Source: Taenia hydatigena | Lineage: Eukaryota; Platyhelminthes; Cestoda; Cyclophyllidea; Taeniidae | Assembly (NCBI GenBank): GCA_036345935.2 | Contig: JADWOT020000009.1 | Location: 16,914,574 to 16,978,573 of the forward strand | Length of the DNA: 64,000 nt | Direction of reading: 5' to 3' | Shown: in pieces, positions 1 through 13,099 of the stretch | Layout: every line of letters starts with the position of its first letter | Numbering within the stretch: the stretch's first letter is position 1 | Position numbers and translations under genes: made by a program | The notes under the pieces: model-generated | Seen by the model: only the letters and a program-made list of their open reading frames with translations | Told to the model about the DNA's origin: nothing | Databases searched by the model: none

Positions 1-719
1 GCAAAGTCTCCCACAAACATGGTCACGAAATCTTGGCATTGTAAATTACTGCACTGCTGAAGGTACGCCAACCTAATCTAGCAGAATGCGGTGACTAATA
101 AGGTGAAGACAGGAGTAGAAACACACAACTGACCTCACTCTATTCCACTGGTGTTGGATTACTCGAAACAAAAGCATAAAGTGCTTTACTAACGACATGG
201 AGGGTCACTCACTGTCCACGTTGACCCCGACGGCTGTTGTCGCGTGTCGCACTGCAAAAATAAGCAATTGTCGAAGTGGAATCCATGAGAAACTCTGGAA
301 GGTAAAAATAAGGGTCAGACTGAATTTATCTCTCCAATCGTCACATAAGGTAGGTCCAAATCTTCTTTCAAATTCATCCAATTCGGAATGGGTTTCAGGT
401 TCTTCAGTTGCCAAAGCCCACCGTGTAGACCCAGAGTGTTTGCTTGTTTGTTCACAACTACCGTGACAGTCAAAACCGTTTCAGTTCTTCCAGCGGGACC
501 TTTCCTCACTGCATGACGGCTTTGTGTGCATGCAATCATTGCAAGCCTTTCGGCATAAACAAACGATGTGGTGTTAGGATGCTCCACCTCCTTGAAACAC
601 GTGCTAGTTTAAGCATTCTAGTCCTCGATGATGAATAACCCACAGGAGGGCTATCCATTTAACAGTAGACTTGGGAGTAACACGCTGATATACCAAAGTA
701 ACTTGTATGAAATTACATA
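1..719. other. No recognisable gene
   Basis: Three short overlapping open frames of 64-90 codons occur on both strands, none with a recognisable motif, membrane segment or convincing splice context. They overlap one another in different frames, as expected by chance. Nothing else is seen here before the start of the left duplication copy. Confidence 0.5.
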
Positions 720-3700
720 GTAAAAATAATTTTAAGTTATTTTTGTACTTGCCTTCTTTTATTTATTCATTCCTACATTACTGCTGTAGGCCAAACAGCA
801 GGCACAGATGGGATCTACCTACTCATTGGGATACAACTTGGAAGCGTGCAGGCAATGCCTATGAGGGTTCAGGTATGAATAGCGAATTAGCGTATAAAAA
901 AACAAATTACATCTCATGTTGCGGTCATATCTATCAGTGACAGGAACTTGTATTGCGAATGAAAAGATAAAGAAAGGGAAGAAGAGAGGAAAGGAAGGAG
1001 GAAGGCAGATACCGCCTTATACTCCTCCTCCTCTGTCCTAGTGACTATCACCATCTCTTTTTCCACTTGAACAATCGCCTGATCGTAAGCAAAGCAGACG
1101 GTCAGAAGGTAACTTTACTGGTAAACTAGAGATACTACGATCTTTTGCCTTTTTTAAGGACAGAAAGATTCATGCTGAAGGTAACAGCAGGTTTGAAGAA
1201 GGATTGTGCCTTCCTCACATTGGTGGGTACTTCAACAGACATGTTGAAGGAGCTTTACTTGGTCATTTAATTTCTATTTTCGAACTTACACGAAACCATT
1301 GCCTTGTGCCAATGTGAAGACTCCCACAGGAACCAGCTTTTGTCAGTTCCATTGCTAGAGTGACTTTATTTAAACTCGCATTGTGAATGCTGGAATGAGC
1401 AGAGCCCCTGCTTTGCTTGACGTCTCCTGTGACTCCTCTTCTGGGTCTAGTGTCACAACTGGGTAGAAATAGACCATGGGACAGGAACCAAAACTATGCG
1501 ACCATTTTTAGTCCTTCGCGCTGCGGCTATAGTTAACTCTATCCGATGATTGCGCATTTCGTGGTATGCAGAAAGTAGTTCGTAGAAGCCACTGGGAGCT
1601 TTGCTCTCCTTTCACTTCCTCGTAGCCTATTTTTATCTGTCTTCATTACTAGCATCCCTAGTCAGTTTCTTCTGTGGCTGCTTCAGCATTTTTCAACCCC
1701 GATGGTGTAGGGAGCTGAACCAGCTTATATTCAGCCCACCTGAGATTGCTCTCTGTAGTATCACACGAAGCGTCAATGAAAGCGTTCACATTACCTTGCA
1801 AGGGATGAAAGGTATCACACACGTCTTACCATACTGTCACCAAGACCGTCGGTAGTCAGTGGAGATGACGGAGACCAGGAGAGAGATGCATGGTGCCATC
1901 GCAGAGGATGACTAACAGAAGACTCAAGAGGCCGGTGAAAGTAGCATCACTGTTTACTTCATTCGGCCAAATTCAGAAATTTATATTAAGGGAAGCCTCT
2001 AAAAAATCTTTTTAAAAGCTTCCTTCGGCCAGGAGGTTTCTGCTCGTCATGTTCACTTTTAGCTTTTCCGTTGTAGTGGCCAAACATGGTCGATTACACG
2101 CAATTCCACCTAAGCATGGTGTGGGAGACGACAGTTGTTTGACAAGATTATTGCACACCTCTCGTCAGTCCAGCCTTAACTCTCCCACCCCACGTACACA
2201 CCCGCCTGCAGTTGATTCACAACACTCGTCTTTCCACTACAGCCCATTCTCCTCTCACCTCCTTTCGCCCATTTATGATCCTTCCCCAAGTTCTTCAAGT
2301 GAATGTCTGATGTTTATTATCAATCTTGTCAAATTCAACCTCCTGTCCATTCTTCAGTATCGGCGTTGTGACAGTGACGACAGCATTGAGCGGAGCCATC
2401 TCTGCTGCAGCGGTCTTACAAACCAGAGTGATGTTTAAAGCCTTTTGTAGGTGCGTGAGAACCTTGTATTAATGCTCCAGCACAGTGCTCTATTCTCCCT
2501 TTGCCAACAAAAGCCTTTTTAAAAGAAGGGCCTAGTTTTCTGTCAAAGAACCCACCTACCTACCACTTCGTGGTGATGGCCAACTGAATCCCATTACTGG
2601 CCCACTTCTTTGTCCAGAGCTGTGGATATTTCTAGTTGCTCTAATCTACGGAAGACCTCAAGCATAGGGTGGTGGGATGCTTAGCAGCTTGCTGGTGACA
2701 AGGCTTCACCGCCATCACAATCCCTCTCGCCATCAACGGCAGTCATTCCTGTGCAGAAATGTTCGATGCGAAGTAAGCACGCTTCTGTACTCCTGTTTGA
2801 CGCACACTGTATAATGAAGTGATGAAGGGAATGAAGGAGTAATTCTGTACGAACAGCTTTGTGCGTACGACTATCAAGACAACCTTAGCAATCAACCAGT
2901 GTATGGAGGGAGACGTTATGACCAGGAGGGTCAGGCGTTCCCACTTCGAATGATTAGCTGTGGACGGATTAAAAAGAGCATCAGAACAGCGCACACAGAG
3001 TTTTTACAATCGCCAAAGAGGATACAAAAGTAGACTTTTTTACGATGGTCTGTCTACACCGAATTATCTCTTGCTGTCATGGCTATGCAAGCCTTATTCA
3101 CACACTGAAGTTTATGCCTCCAGTGAATAATTTATTGTCTGAAATCCCTGATGCATTAGCACTGCGGGAGGACACAACTGTACAGCCCATTCTTGATGCA
3201 TACAGAAATGTTTACTTGAAAGAGGCGCTTCGATGGAACTCAAAAATTGTTAAATCACTTGCTTGGAATTGATAAAGATAAGGAAAGTTTGTGAAAAATC
3301 AAATGCTGTTAACGACCTGGAAAGATTAGAGGTGCTTTTATGGACATTTCTCTATGCATCACTGAAGCAGTTAAGGGCGAAACTGACAGGCGAGTCTCAT
3401 TCAATCTCCTGCCAGGTCTACTGCGTGCTGAGCGGGTGTCTGTAAAGCATCCGCACTGGAGGTTATGCACTCCTTGAACGCCGTGTTCCGCAGGATTAAT
3501 AACTGCCTCCTCTCTGGATGCTTCACTGACCACGATTGCCCTCCTCTCAATTTATTCTTTTAAGTGCCTTCATTTCTCTTCTTTCTTCAGTGTTTTCCGT
3601 GATTCTTATTTATCCTCTTATGGCATTCCGCCTTCCACTTAACACTTTTAATGAGCATTTACAATTCTACTTGGGTCTGATATTCCTTTACCTTGCTCCT

Positions 3701-6030
3701 TTCAGCGCCTTACTCGAACCATTCGCAGAGATTAAGCTATTAATAAGGGCGCTCAGTACGTTACCAATTTGCGAGTAACCTCGAGAAAGCACGAGAGCTT
3801 TCTTGCTTGTTACCGTCTTGATGATCACATTTTTACTTCATTTATTGCAGCGGTGTTGAAGTGAATTGCCATGTGCTGTAGCATAGTCACCCGTCACAGC
3901 ACAAGCCACTTTCGTTTCTTGGTTCACTCTCTGAGTTCCGCCGTTCTTTATCCGTTGCATTCAAAGTGCTCAGAGCTTCACAGTACAAGGAAGCTTCTGT
4001 CTGCTGATGCTGAAGTTAATTAACTCTTTCTTTGCCCTCACAAAACTCTAGCTCTGCCAATCTTAGTGTCTACCCTGAGAGAACCAATCACCTGGTCGCG
4101 TTTAATGATTGATGAAGCGGCGGGATTGTAGCACAAAGAATGCATTCTTTTCTAGGAGAGTTGACTAGACAACTTTGACGGCTTCATAACTTCATTTACT
4201 CTTTACTCAGTAATTTACTCATGGCTAAAGGTGCCTTTGGGAGGAACTAATTGCCTTTACGACATTGTCCGCTAGCTATTTGAACTTGTGGCCGGATTCA
4301 TGACTGTCACTCCTCCACTGGTCTAAAACGCGCATTTAGTCTAAAAATTGACTTAGACTTGAGGCTTCGAGGTATTCACACGAAGAGGTATTATATTGCT
4401 TGGCTGCGAACCTAGAGTTCGTCTGTCAATGCCACCTCGACAGTTGGCTGGCATCATTTTTGGTCTGAACAAAAATTACTGTAACGTTTTGGTTGATAAA
4501 TTTGCCCGCAAATTAGGTGACCTCTCCTTTTCCCTCCCAAGAAATATCCTTTGATAGGTGTTGAGTGAGGAGCGCAGAGATGCATTGGTAACCTTCAAGA
4601 AGTGTTGAGATGTTTGCCAATATTAACAGTAAGACATCTGATTAAAATCTTGTCATTGTTTCAAAGAATACCGCATATCTTGGGGCTACTTTCACCTGCT
4701 ACGAAGGACAGTCAGTCCTGTGAGGAAAGTGTAGGCCAGTGGACCAAGCACTTGCCCTTTTCTGCCCACCTAAAGGATTCGGAACTAATTCACTTCCATA
4801 AAAATGGTAAAATTTTTCCCTAAAGGAGTTGTATATAACCTAGCACATCCAATCAAAATTCCTAAAATGAACAGGAAAATGGCTAATGTAAAAATTTCGA
4901 CAACCTTAGGCTACAAGTACACCGATGACGAAGTGATAAAGAGCAGCCAAGCGTTCTAGCATGGTTAAGTTGTAGTGAAAGTGTGGCTTATAAGCTTCTT
5001 TCCTATAGAATGCGCAGCAACTGCTCATGTCTCCTTGCTTTTTTGTGCCATTAGAAGTCACAGTTCAGCAGTGGTCAAAATGCCTCGAAGTGTTCAACAG
5101 GTGACTCGATTCTCTAAACGCACTTGAGTTCACACCAAGACCGGACGAAAGGTCCGTCTTACTTTACTGAATCCACAGGAGCGCAATTGTTTGGTTGCCT
5201 TCGTCAAGAGTGTTAAGGTAACCGTGGCAGCCCAACACGGACTCTATTGCCGAGCAAAGAACCGATGTTCTAGACTCCGTAATCTCTAATTGATATTGGC
5301 ATTCCTTGAAGTTCATGGTCAAGTATTCTGAAGGGAAGCATAGGCTAGACATGGCATTGAGCTCAAACAGTAAGATGTCATGAGAATCGTGAACTTAGTG
5401 GGGATTTGTTGCTTGTTTTTAGTTCTTTTTTTACTTTCGTGGTTTTGATATTTTTACAAGGCTCTTTCTACAGTTTCGAAGTAACAGCCTCCTCTTGTTG
5501 TGCCTACATCTGTGGACTTAGGTGATTCTAGACGCTGGATCTTAAATCCACCGGACGCACCAAAGAAAGAGCACATCCACACGAATTGAGTTGGCTGGTA
5601 AGCAAGCAACGAAGCAATGTCATGACTTGCAGCTTTGTCATGGTATCAGTATGAGATTGAAAATACTGGATAGCCGGAGGCGTTGACACGCCACATTAAC
5701 ATGGACACGAAAAGCACACTGTAGATTTAATACAGCATTCTTTCGCTTTTAGATGAAACAGTGATATTAGCCTTCGTTTGCGCGCTTCTTATTCAACAAA
5801 TCTTATCGCCTATGGTTAAGGATCCGACTGATTTGGCACGTATGAGTGGGCGTCTATGACACTGTAATTCAGTGAGTTAAGAATAAAGCAAGCCAGTTGT
5901 TAGTGTAATAAATATCTAGCATAACAGGTCGTACGCCATGGCTGGTGAGGAGATCCATACCGTCACTATCATTACTTCTTGTTGAGGTGCAGCCACGTCT
6001 CAATGCTGTTATTGACAAGCCGAACTCAGA
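720..6030 (+). repeat. Segmental duplication, left copy (A)
   Basis: This stretch is co-linear and in the same orientation with 19640-26760. Matching landmarks include the GAGCAGAGCC segment near 1398 and 20241, the GTGGGAGAC-ACAG-TGTTTGACA segment near 2120 and 20958, TTTTAAAAGAAGGG-CTAGTTTTCTGT near 2517 and 21353, TGAAGTTAATTAAC near 4010 and 23177, AATGCATTCT-TTCTAG near 4139 and 23270, GGAGTTGTA near 4825 and 25538, and GG-TGGTGAGG--ATCC-TACCGT near 5940 and 26686. Identity is patchy, roughly 65-80% by eye, with many indels, so the event is old. Open frames inside it, such as the 129-codon one at 2049-2438, are mostly not preserved in the partner copy. No transposase or reverse transcriptase was seen. 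Ends are approximate. Confidence 0.85.
4804..4959 (+). CDS. Short conserved open frame, possible terminal exon (unknown function)
   Basis: A 51-codon frame running from an ATG to a TAG stop. A pyrimidine-rich tract followed by AAAG ends at 4825, so the segment from 4826 could instead be a terminal exon. The duplicate at 25519-25675 has the same acceptor-like tract, the same core peptide (residues 16-26 here read PIKIPKMNRKM, with PLKIPKMNRKM in the copy), and the same final AF-stop. Over 18 aligned codons around the core I count about ten differences, six of them at third positions. That suggests past coding constraint but does not prove it. The peptide is basic and hydrophilic, with no signal peptide, helix or family motif recognised. 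The alternative is a non-coding duplicate that happens to be open. Confidence 0.3.
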   Translation: MVKFFPKGVVYNLAHPIKIPKMNRKMANVKISTTLGYKYTDDEVIKSSQAF

Positions 6031-7949
6031 TTGTCGCCTTAACAACACCACGTCGTAATGCTCTACTCTTCAAGATAAGTAGGAATGGAGGAATCCCACC
6101 GCATGAAGCATGTAATCTTAATAAATTACTTGCTCCTATCACTCCATTCACTCTCACATCAGATTTGGGCACAAGAATGCGTTTTGACTAAGCTTACTAG
6201 TCAAATCCCTCATGATCATGGCAAATTGACCGCAAATCGCAATTGTTGCACTTGAAGTGGGAGGATCCATGCCATTGGAGGAGAAATCCCACGACAGTCT
6301 TAAGCGTCTACGCTTATTAATGAGCTCATTCTTCTCAGACTGATACCTGGAGATATTAACCTTGCACAAAACCTTGTCCGGTCTAATTTTATAAACTGCT
6401 TGGGCGTAAAAAATGGGGAATCAAAGCGCCTCCGTCCCATTGTTTGGTGGATCGCACCTCCACTTCTTCGGAAAATAGACAAATTCATTATCTTGGATCA
6501 GCTAAGCTTCGTTCGTTCTTCAAAGACGGTGCAAGGGTAAACGATTTTAAGTAGGCTTAGGGAATACGACTTATGGCTATTCTTAAACAGCTACCTCAGT
6601 CAGTTGTCAATGGTCCTGATCCTGTTGGAGTCGTAAAAATTGCCGAAAACTATGCAGAATAACATAGATTAGGCACCTGAGCCAGTAAATAAACACTACC
6701 TTCCACTAGGGCTTCGACGAAGCTACCGACCTCCTGTCTAGTTTGCTAGCGGTCAGATGCTCGTCTGATCGCCTAGAGGAGAGCGAATGTGGGACAGCAT
6801 GATGTCATGCTGCCTAATCTAGTTTATGAACCGGGTTAAATTTGATTTACTAAGCGAGTAAGGCTGGAAGCACCTCACCTTTCCCAATGTGGAAGCACTA
6901 TACATGTTTCCTTGTTTGGTCACGCCAAGGTGTCTATTTTGGCGGTGAAAGAGTGCCGATGAATAATCACCTCTACCAGACGGTGATAGAATTTGAAACC
7001 GCATAACCTACGTCTACCGTTAGTTCTTCGATCGGGTCTCCCAATTTCCAGCCGGGCGAGAGGTATAGAGGGCTTGGAATAGGTGCGTGGCGGGTAATCT
7101 GTAGAATAATTACCCTTAAATTAAGATGAAGAACAACGGTGATGCATTAGGGGACGTCAGGGAACTTCCAAAGTGGGCGACTGTGTGTGTGAATGTCCTT
7201 TGAGAGGTGGTGACAATTCACTGCCCTCACTCACTGCTCTATCCACTTCTCGTCTCTTGCAATAGCAATAGCGGAAGGCTACGTCTATAGCCTAATGATA
7301 GGCCATTAATAGGTTCAATTAACAGGGAGACTGCAATAAAAGAGTTCACATCGGCATCAGTCACTACGATAACTGCGATGCGGTTCAATTCTAGATGTTC
7401 CAATGCTTTACGACTCAGGAAGCAAGTCCTTTCCACAGGAACATGCGGTGATGTACAGAAGTAAGGCGCCTGGAAAATGCTATCTGATATCCTCCTTCAT
7501 GTCTGCTTTCCGCTCCATCCAGCTGGTCCGTTTGCCAGTCGCCCTTCTCTGAAGAATGAGCGAAAGGCCTAGCTAACATCACACGGTCAGAGAGGAAGGT
7601 CATCCCATGATGTAGTGTGTACGTGTTTCCTGTTGCTTAAGTGCGCTGACGTCAACTCATTCGTTGCCATGTGCGTAGAACGGGTTCTGTCATCTACCCA
7701 CTTGCCCACCTATTCTTCCTTCCGTCCTTCCTTCCCTTTTGAGCCTTCTGGTCCTCCCACGCCTTGTGTCATATGACGCTACACCCACACGATAAACGCG
7801 CTGTTTATCCAGCCTTCTCCGTGACTAGGCAGACCTCATGACTTGCAAATCTCATGACTTTAGCCAATTTCATTCCATTCTAAAAAAGTCTGAAACATTG
7901 TCACTGATTTTTCGGAGATTCTTTCCAAAATGGAAACATAGGGGAAGAA
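6031..7949. other. No recognisable gene
   Basis: Only scattered open frames of 60-71 codons on both strands, heavily overlapping, with no family motif. Copy A of the segmental duplication can no longer be followed here. I see no RNA gene or simple repeat of note. Confidence 0.45.
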
Positions 7950-8360
7950 TCGAGTTTATCATCCCAACTTTACGTGATCGCCGGTAGTTGCGTACAATAG
8001 TCGTCTGGTAGTAAAGCATTACAAATCAGGTGGCCATTGATAAGCACCTGACGGACGGTAGTTCTCCTTTCCTCCCAGTCCAATTTACTTCAGTGCAAGG
8101 TGAACCAAAAGGGGAGAAGAGAGGGAAAGTCTGGAAAGCTAATGATAAAGTAAAGGAGAACCTAAGCTAATTTGAATCCAGCATCATCTGGACTCCGGTA
8201 ATTATGCACAATGATCGCCTGGTGTCAAAGCATTAAAATCCTGGAGGCCGCTGACGGGCCCTTGACGCATTCGAACACCTGAAACCCCATTGAGTTCCTC
8301 TTTCCCCAGCCAAATTTGTTTTGACACAGGGCGAATCAGAAGGGAGAGCAAGGAGGGCAG
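7950..8360 (+). repeat. Degenerate tandem duplication, two units of about 200 bp
   Basis: The unit at about 7975-8130 matches the unit at about 8185-8360 in the same order: a CCGGTA-TT--GCA-AAT segment, then TCG-CTGGT-GT-AAAGCATTA, then CTGACGG, then a TTTCC-CCCAG-CCAA-TT tract, and finally GAA-C--AAGGG-AGA-GA. Identity is roughly 65-70% by eye with small indels. An open frame on the minus strand at 8202-8483 lies across the second unit but has no counterpart in the first, so it is not treated as a gene. Confidence 0.7.
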
Positions 8361-9564
8361 AGAACGCGCATCCACTCTAGCCCAGCCCCATTGCAATGGC
8401 CCATTAATAATCACTTTCCTCATTGCTCTTTCACTTTGATCTGTAACATCAAAGTATGCCAGTTTTATGACCTTTTCTACCAAATGATCGTTTGATCATG
8501 AGTGTCTCTGCAATCATTACGATGTCATTTATGGGATTCACTTAGGGGTAAAGGAGGAATTTGAGATGAGGAAAGGGAACTTAGTGAGTACTTTCTAGTT
8601 GCACTGTAGCCAAGTGATGTTGCTAGTGTGTGTCTTCCTGTTTTTTTCTGTCGTGGAATTCCTCTTTAGTAAAATGTATCAGAATCAGCTGAACCGACGA
8701 CTTGTGGATACCACCGCCAGCTTTATGCCTTGACTAAAATCGCTGTGTAGGAAGTGCGCTTTGGGCGTTAATGCCTAAATTTGCGAATTATCGAAATGGT
8801 GTGGAAATGGCAGTCCTGATTTCACTGCAAAGCACATCCATCCGGTGGAACGAGTTGACTAGGTCTGAAATACTGTCGTCTTGAGCGATATTGGCCTCTC
8901 CGTGGCACTATTGTAGAAGCCCGATTCTCGGTAGATCGTAGATCCGTCATCTGGTTTCGCTATTGCCCTCGGTGGTACCAGAGATGATTGCGGTCAATTT
9001 GAAGTGTGTTTCTTTGTCAACCGCCTTGTGCTGGAGCTTTTGTTTGAACGAGAAACTTATAAATAACATAAGAACTACTGACAGTGACACGAGATTAACA
9101 TCTGCTCATCCATTCTCATTTCCAGACGAGTAATCCTTTGCTTGTGTTAAGTAACGCCGAGGAAAGCTGGAAATTAGTACGAAATAGATGAGAAGAAAGG
9201 AAGTTATTAGGCCTGTGATGGTCTAATTTTTCGCCTACTTCTTGTTCAACGTTAAGGTGGGGAGTCCCACTGCACCAAAGTAGGAGGCTTAACATTGTTA
9301 TTTGTAAAATATAATTTTCTTTCTTTTCTCAAAGAGATGTTGTAAATTCACACTCTAAGGCAAGTGCTGAGCGAGGTCGTGGTTCCCGCTGATACTTGTC
9401 TTCCCTCAAAGAATCCCAGGAAGCGAAATAATTTCTCATCACAAGTCACTCAAGCAAAAATGGGTCGGACTACCGGGATCATTTACTTCTTTAACTCTTC
9501 CTTTCTAGTTAATGTCAGTCCAAACGATCTCTTTACTCATTTCTATTCATACTTTATACTATAG
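8361..9564. other. No confident gene; possible upstream exon material
   Basis: Contains a plus-strand open stretch from 9346 to 9564 and a shorter one near 9001-9065. Neither has a clear splice-donor context or family motif. They could be upstream exons of the spliced candidate at 9565-10668, but I could not join them in a convincing way. Confidence 0.3.
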
Positions 9565-9736
9565 TGATGCAAATGGTCGCCTAAATTGCAGTGAGCTAAA
9601 TGAAAGAACAGGCCAGCTTCTTCCACTACCTCGTGGCTTTAGACATCTAGAAGTTCCGCAAAAAAAGCCTTGCAACGCTCATTTTATGCGTGAATATAAC
9701 ACCTTTTTGGCATCACAGCTACATTTAAACGGCTAA
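9565..9736 (+). CDS. Candidate exon with an EF-hand-like loop (low confidence)
   Basis: An open segment follows a TTTATACTATAG acceptor-like tract ending at 9564 and runs to a TAA at 9734-9736. Its first residues read DANGRLNCSEL, which fits positions 3-13 of an EF-hand calcium loop (D, N, G, L and E spaced as in DxDxDGxIxxxE), with the first two loop residues expected from an upstream exon. The following QLLPL is loosely similar to the stretch after the third or fourth hand of calbindin/secretagogin-type proteins. The downstream part does not look like another EF-hand. No upstream partner exon was found, so this may be a relic or a coincidence. Confidence 0.2.
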
Positions 9737-10021
9737 ATGGACCATTAAGACACTAGCAGTTGGGGAGAGATACTTCTTATATCCTTGCCAAGTTTGTCTC
9801 CTTACTTTGCTTAAAAAAATTATGCCTACCTCTAGAAAGCACAAATTTTTTAATCATTACCGCCTTCTTGCATAAAAAAGAAGGATTTTTGTGAGTCATA
9901 TTCCACATGGCTTATTTTTCGACCCCAAACTTCCAAGGTTGGCAAACGAATTTCCATATCAGGCCAGCTTAATCAGTGCTTATATTTTATAATTTTTACA
10001 TGCAATGATTTTATTTTGCAG

Positions 10022-10668
10022 CTATTTGCTTGACATTACCTCTGCCGAAGAGGTATAAGCTCGTCCATTACCAGTGTCACATATACGTGACGCTTGACCT
10101 TATCAGTTCACAAGGGAATGGATTCACCAATTCGCAAAACAACCTGATTGCTTCACTTTACACAATAAGTTTAGTTGTAACATTGTTAAGATCTGAGAAA
10201 GGCGAATGGGCTTTTTTGGTTTTGATGAAGCAGTCAGATCTCTCGAAAAATAAATGATATTTGAACATCAGAATATTTGGAGAGATTTTAATGTGTTAGA
10301 GATGTTTCCCTACAGTAATTCTACTCAGGTCTCAGTTAAAATGCCATCCAAGTACGTCAACAATGCAGGTCTTGTTCGTGGACTGTTCCAGTGCAGTGGC
10401 CTCCCTTCCTATGCCAAAGTTGCTGTGCAGGTATAGGTTGAAGCTAGGCGCAGTTTACGCTCCTCTTCGTAGACAGTCCCTTTCAATAACCACGAGTTTT
10501 GCTACCTATGCACATTCTATTCTCAGTTAAGTCCCTTGGTTTCATTTCTGCATTAACTGGGTGGATTGACTGCATGGTAGAATCGCAAGAAGTGACCAAC
10601 AACATCTTTTGTAACTGCAGTTCCACGTAGAACCTAAATGCACCACCTCACCCTCCTCCCTTGCTTAA
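10022..10668 (+). CDS. Candidate three-exon 3' end of an unknown gene (low confidence)
   Basis: Three segments join in a consistent frame with GT-AG borders: 10022-10052 (preceded by TTTTATTTTGCAG, followed by GTATAAG), 10329-10430 (preceded by ATTCTACTCAG, followed by GTATAG; exactly 34 codons, phase 0 at both ends) and 10621-10668 (preceded by TTTTGTAACTGCAG, ending in TAA). The joined tail is about 59 residues, starting YLLDITSAEE and ending VEPKCTTSPSSLA. I do not recognise the family, and there is no membrane helix or zinc motif. The first segment would be a 31-nt microexon. Short open exons with weak splice signals arise by chance, so this needs transcript support. Confidence 0.25.
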
Positions 10669-13099
10669 CGAACTATTAGTCAGAGGTAGATCGGTTTCGT
10701 TATGACATCTACTAAAACCGCCAGCGAGACGGATTTGAGGCTTTCCTTTGACTATCTTTCGCCTGATTTTCACCTATTGTGAGAGGGCATCGCTGCCACC
10801 GCCGAGGGTTCAGGCGATATTCCATTCTCTGCACCCGTAGGCATCATTAGAGCTTCAGAGACAGCCAGAGTGAGCTACTCAGAGATATCTAGTGAATGTG
10901 AAAGTTGACACCTTATAGACTCCATCCTTGCCGATCCATACAAAACTTCCATAGTCTTCAAGCTCAAACTGATTATAAAATCGCATTAGTAGATGACCAC
11001 TTCCGTTTCGCTCCATTAAAATTTGAAGCTTTTTTTCTAAAACTCTCCTTCCTCTAGCCTGTTATGCATTAAATCAGCCTTGCGCTAAGGTTCCTTAGTT
11101 TTGTCAAGTTTTCAAGTTTCCCTTCTTGTCTTCTTGCACATGGAAGATTCATCTGCTGGAAGACAAACAGAAACACAACGTATTGACCTTAATAAAGTAG
11201 GAAATGAAGTTTAGTTGAGCCCTTTAGTGGGAACACTTGCATCTGCACCATCATCACACACACAGACGCAGACATTTTATGTGGCGTTGATTTGGATAGA
11301 TTCAAGTCAATTAGGCAAGCAAGAACACTTGCATACCTCATGACGTCTTCCCAGGCATCCATAATGACATGATCACTGTGTCGATGACGGCACCGTGGAT
11401 TATGCCTGCCTTCTGCCTATAATTGTGGCCAATATTTTGCATTTCCAACGCCTCTTGAAGTGAATGTGAAGATTTTAACGGATCCTACAAGGCGAGATCG
11501 CACGCAATACAATAAACTGGTCAGTCAGATCATTGGGATGGTCTAGGATAGGCAAAACCTGAGGAATAACATGCTGGCGGTTAAGTAGCATCGAGGCTTG
11601 ACGGTCAGTCAAATGCACACCATCGTTTCGACACTGCGGTCTGTGTTGTTCTCTTTCCAATCGACTTTATCACCAACGGCATCAAATGTCGGTTGAACGA
11701 CCCTGATGTGATTGGGATGATGAGCCACTGCAGGATGAAGACATCAATTGAAAACCATCTCTAGTCCTGGTCACGAGTGATGAAGGATTGCGCGTCACTA
11801 CTGTTTGAACGGCTTTCATTAATGCTTACCGCGATTGAAGAACCAGTTATCGCCCTGACATACTCCCCCTTGCCACATGCCTAAGATACAGATCGCTTTC
11901 TCCTCACAGGACAATCCTCCAAACGTTATTGTCGCTTAATGGATGCCAAGCAAGATATTAATGGCTGAGATCCGCCCGTTTGAGATGATACAAATGGATG
12001 ATAAGCAAGGAAATGTTCCATAGTGTAGTGCTCCAGGACTAGTGATTCGATGGAAGGAAAGACCACGCAAGATGTAACACTTTACACCGATCCAAAAGGT
12101 AAAAAGAGTAAGAAAGATACTGTCTCATTTGCGTCGATCACATTCCGAGGGCAGAATAGGAAGCTGTCAAGGCGATGACCTCGTTGAAGGTGCGGAGGGG
12201 TTGGAAGTGAGTACAGCCATTTTCACTTCATTAGTCGGTTGAATAATCGCCTTTAAACGCCTAAATTAAACGGTGCTTATTCCCCTAAGAGAAAAAGGAA
12301 ATTTCTTGATTACGCCATTCTTGGCTTCTACAAAAGCTCAAGCCCTTCATAAGCGAAGTGGCCGCGGTTCAGTGGTTTTTCCTTTTTTGATGAGTGCCTC
12401 GTGTGCTCGATGCGTGGGAAGGAGGACTAAAATACGCAAAGAAGGAAAAGTAGGAGAAATCAAAACTGGAGCTCTTTTGTTAAAAGGCTGAGCAGATGCA
12501 GTAAAGGCTGGAGGCAGAAGACTCCTAGGTAATAATCGTCCTTCATAGGGAGAATGAAATTGGTCAAGCGCCTGTGAGGCTTTTCCTTAGGATTTGAGCG
12601 CCAGCGAAGAATGCAAAAGAGTTGTGTGCAATTCAGAGCTTTGTTTTGGTGCATACAGTGTCCACTTTGTCCCCATCGTTTTCTGTTTGTCAACGTCAGA
12701 GGCGAGTACTACTGGAAGAGTTCCATTTGAGCTTGATTTTCTGTATATTCTCATCCCATTGCATTTAGACTTCACCAACCGCAGTACTTAGCTTCTACTT
12801 ACATAGCACAACTGGACCTCTCCACTACATTCGTCTCAATCTTTCGTCTATGTCAAGGCGTTGTGCCATGCTCCCATAAAACTCCCTTGTCCGTTGGTGT
12901 TAGGGATCATGGACGCATTCTGCAAACTAGACAAATTCTTCATGGCAGGACCAAACGCCTCTACGTTCCTCTGGAGAAGTTCTACCATCGTGAAATCGAA
13001 TGTCTTACTGTTGAGTGTCTTAGTATGCTACTACTCTACTCCATTGTGCTTGAAGTTCTTGTGTAGAAGTCGCCTGCCAAATGTAAATGATCTTTGCAA
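10669..13099. other. No recognisable gene
   Basis: Only open frames of 60-84 codons are present (12273-12491, 12460-12693 and 12861-13115 among them), overlapping on both strands and without motifs. There is a short CA-rich run near 11255-11265. I see no duplicated block long enough to report. Confidence 0.45.

Noticed and set aside
2049..2438. 129-codon plus-strand open frame
   Set aside because: It lies in the left duplication copy. The corresponding part of the right copy (about 20900-21260) has a stop shortly after the shared GTGGGAGAC segment, and there is no motif, so the frame is probably chance.
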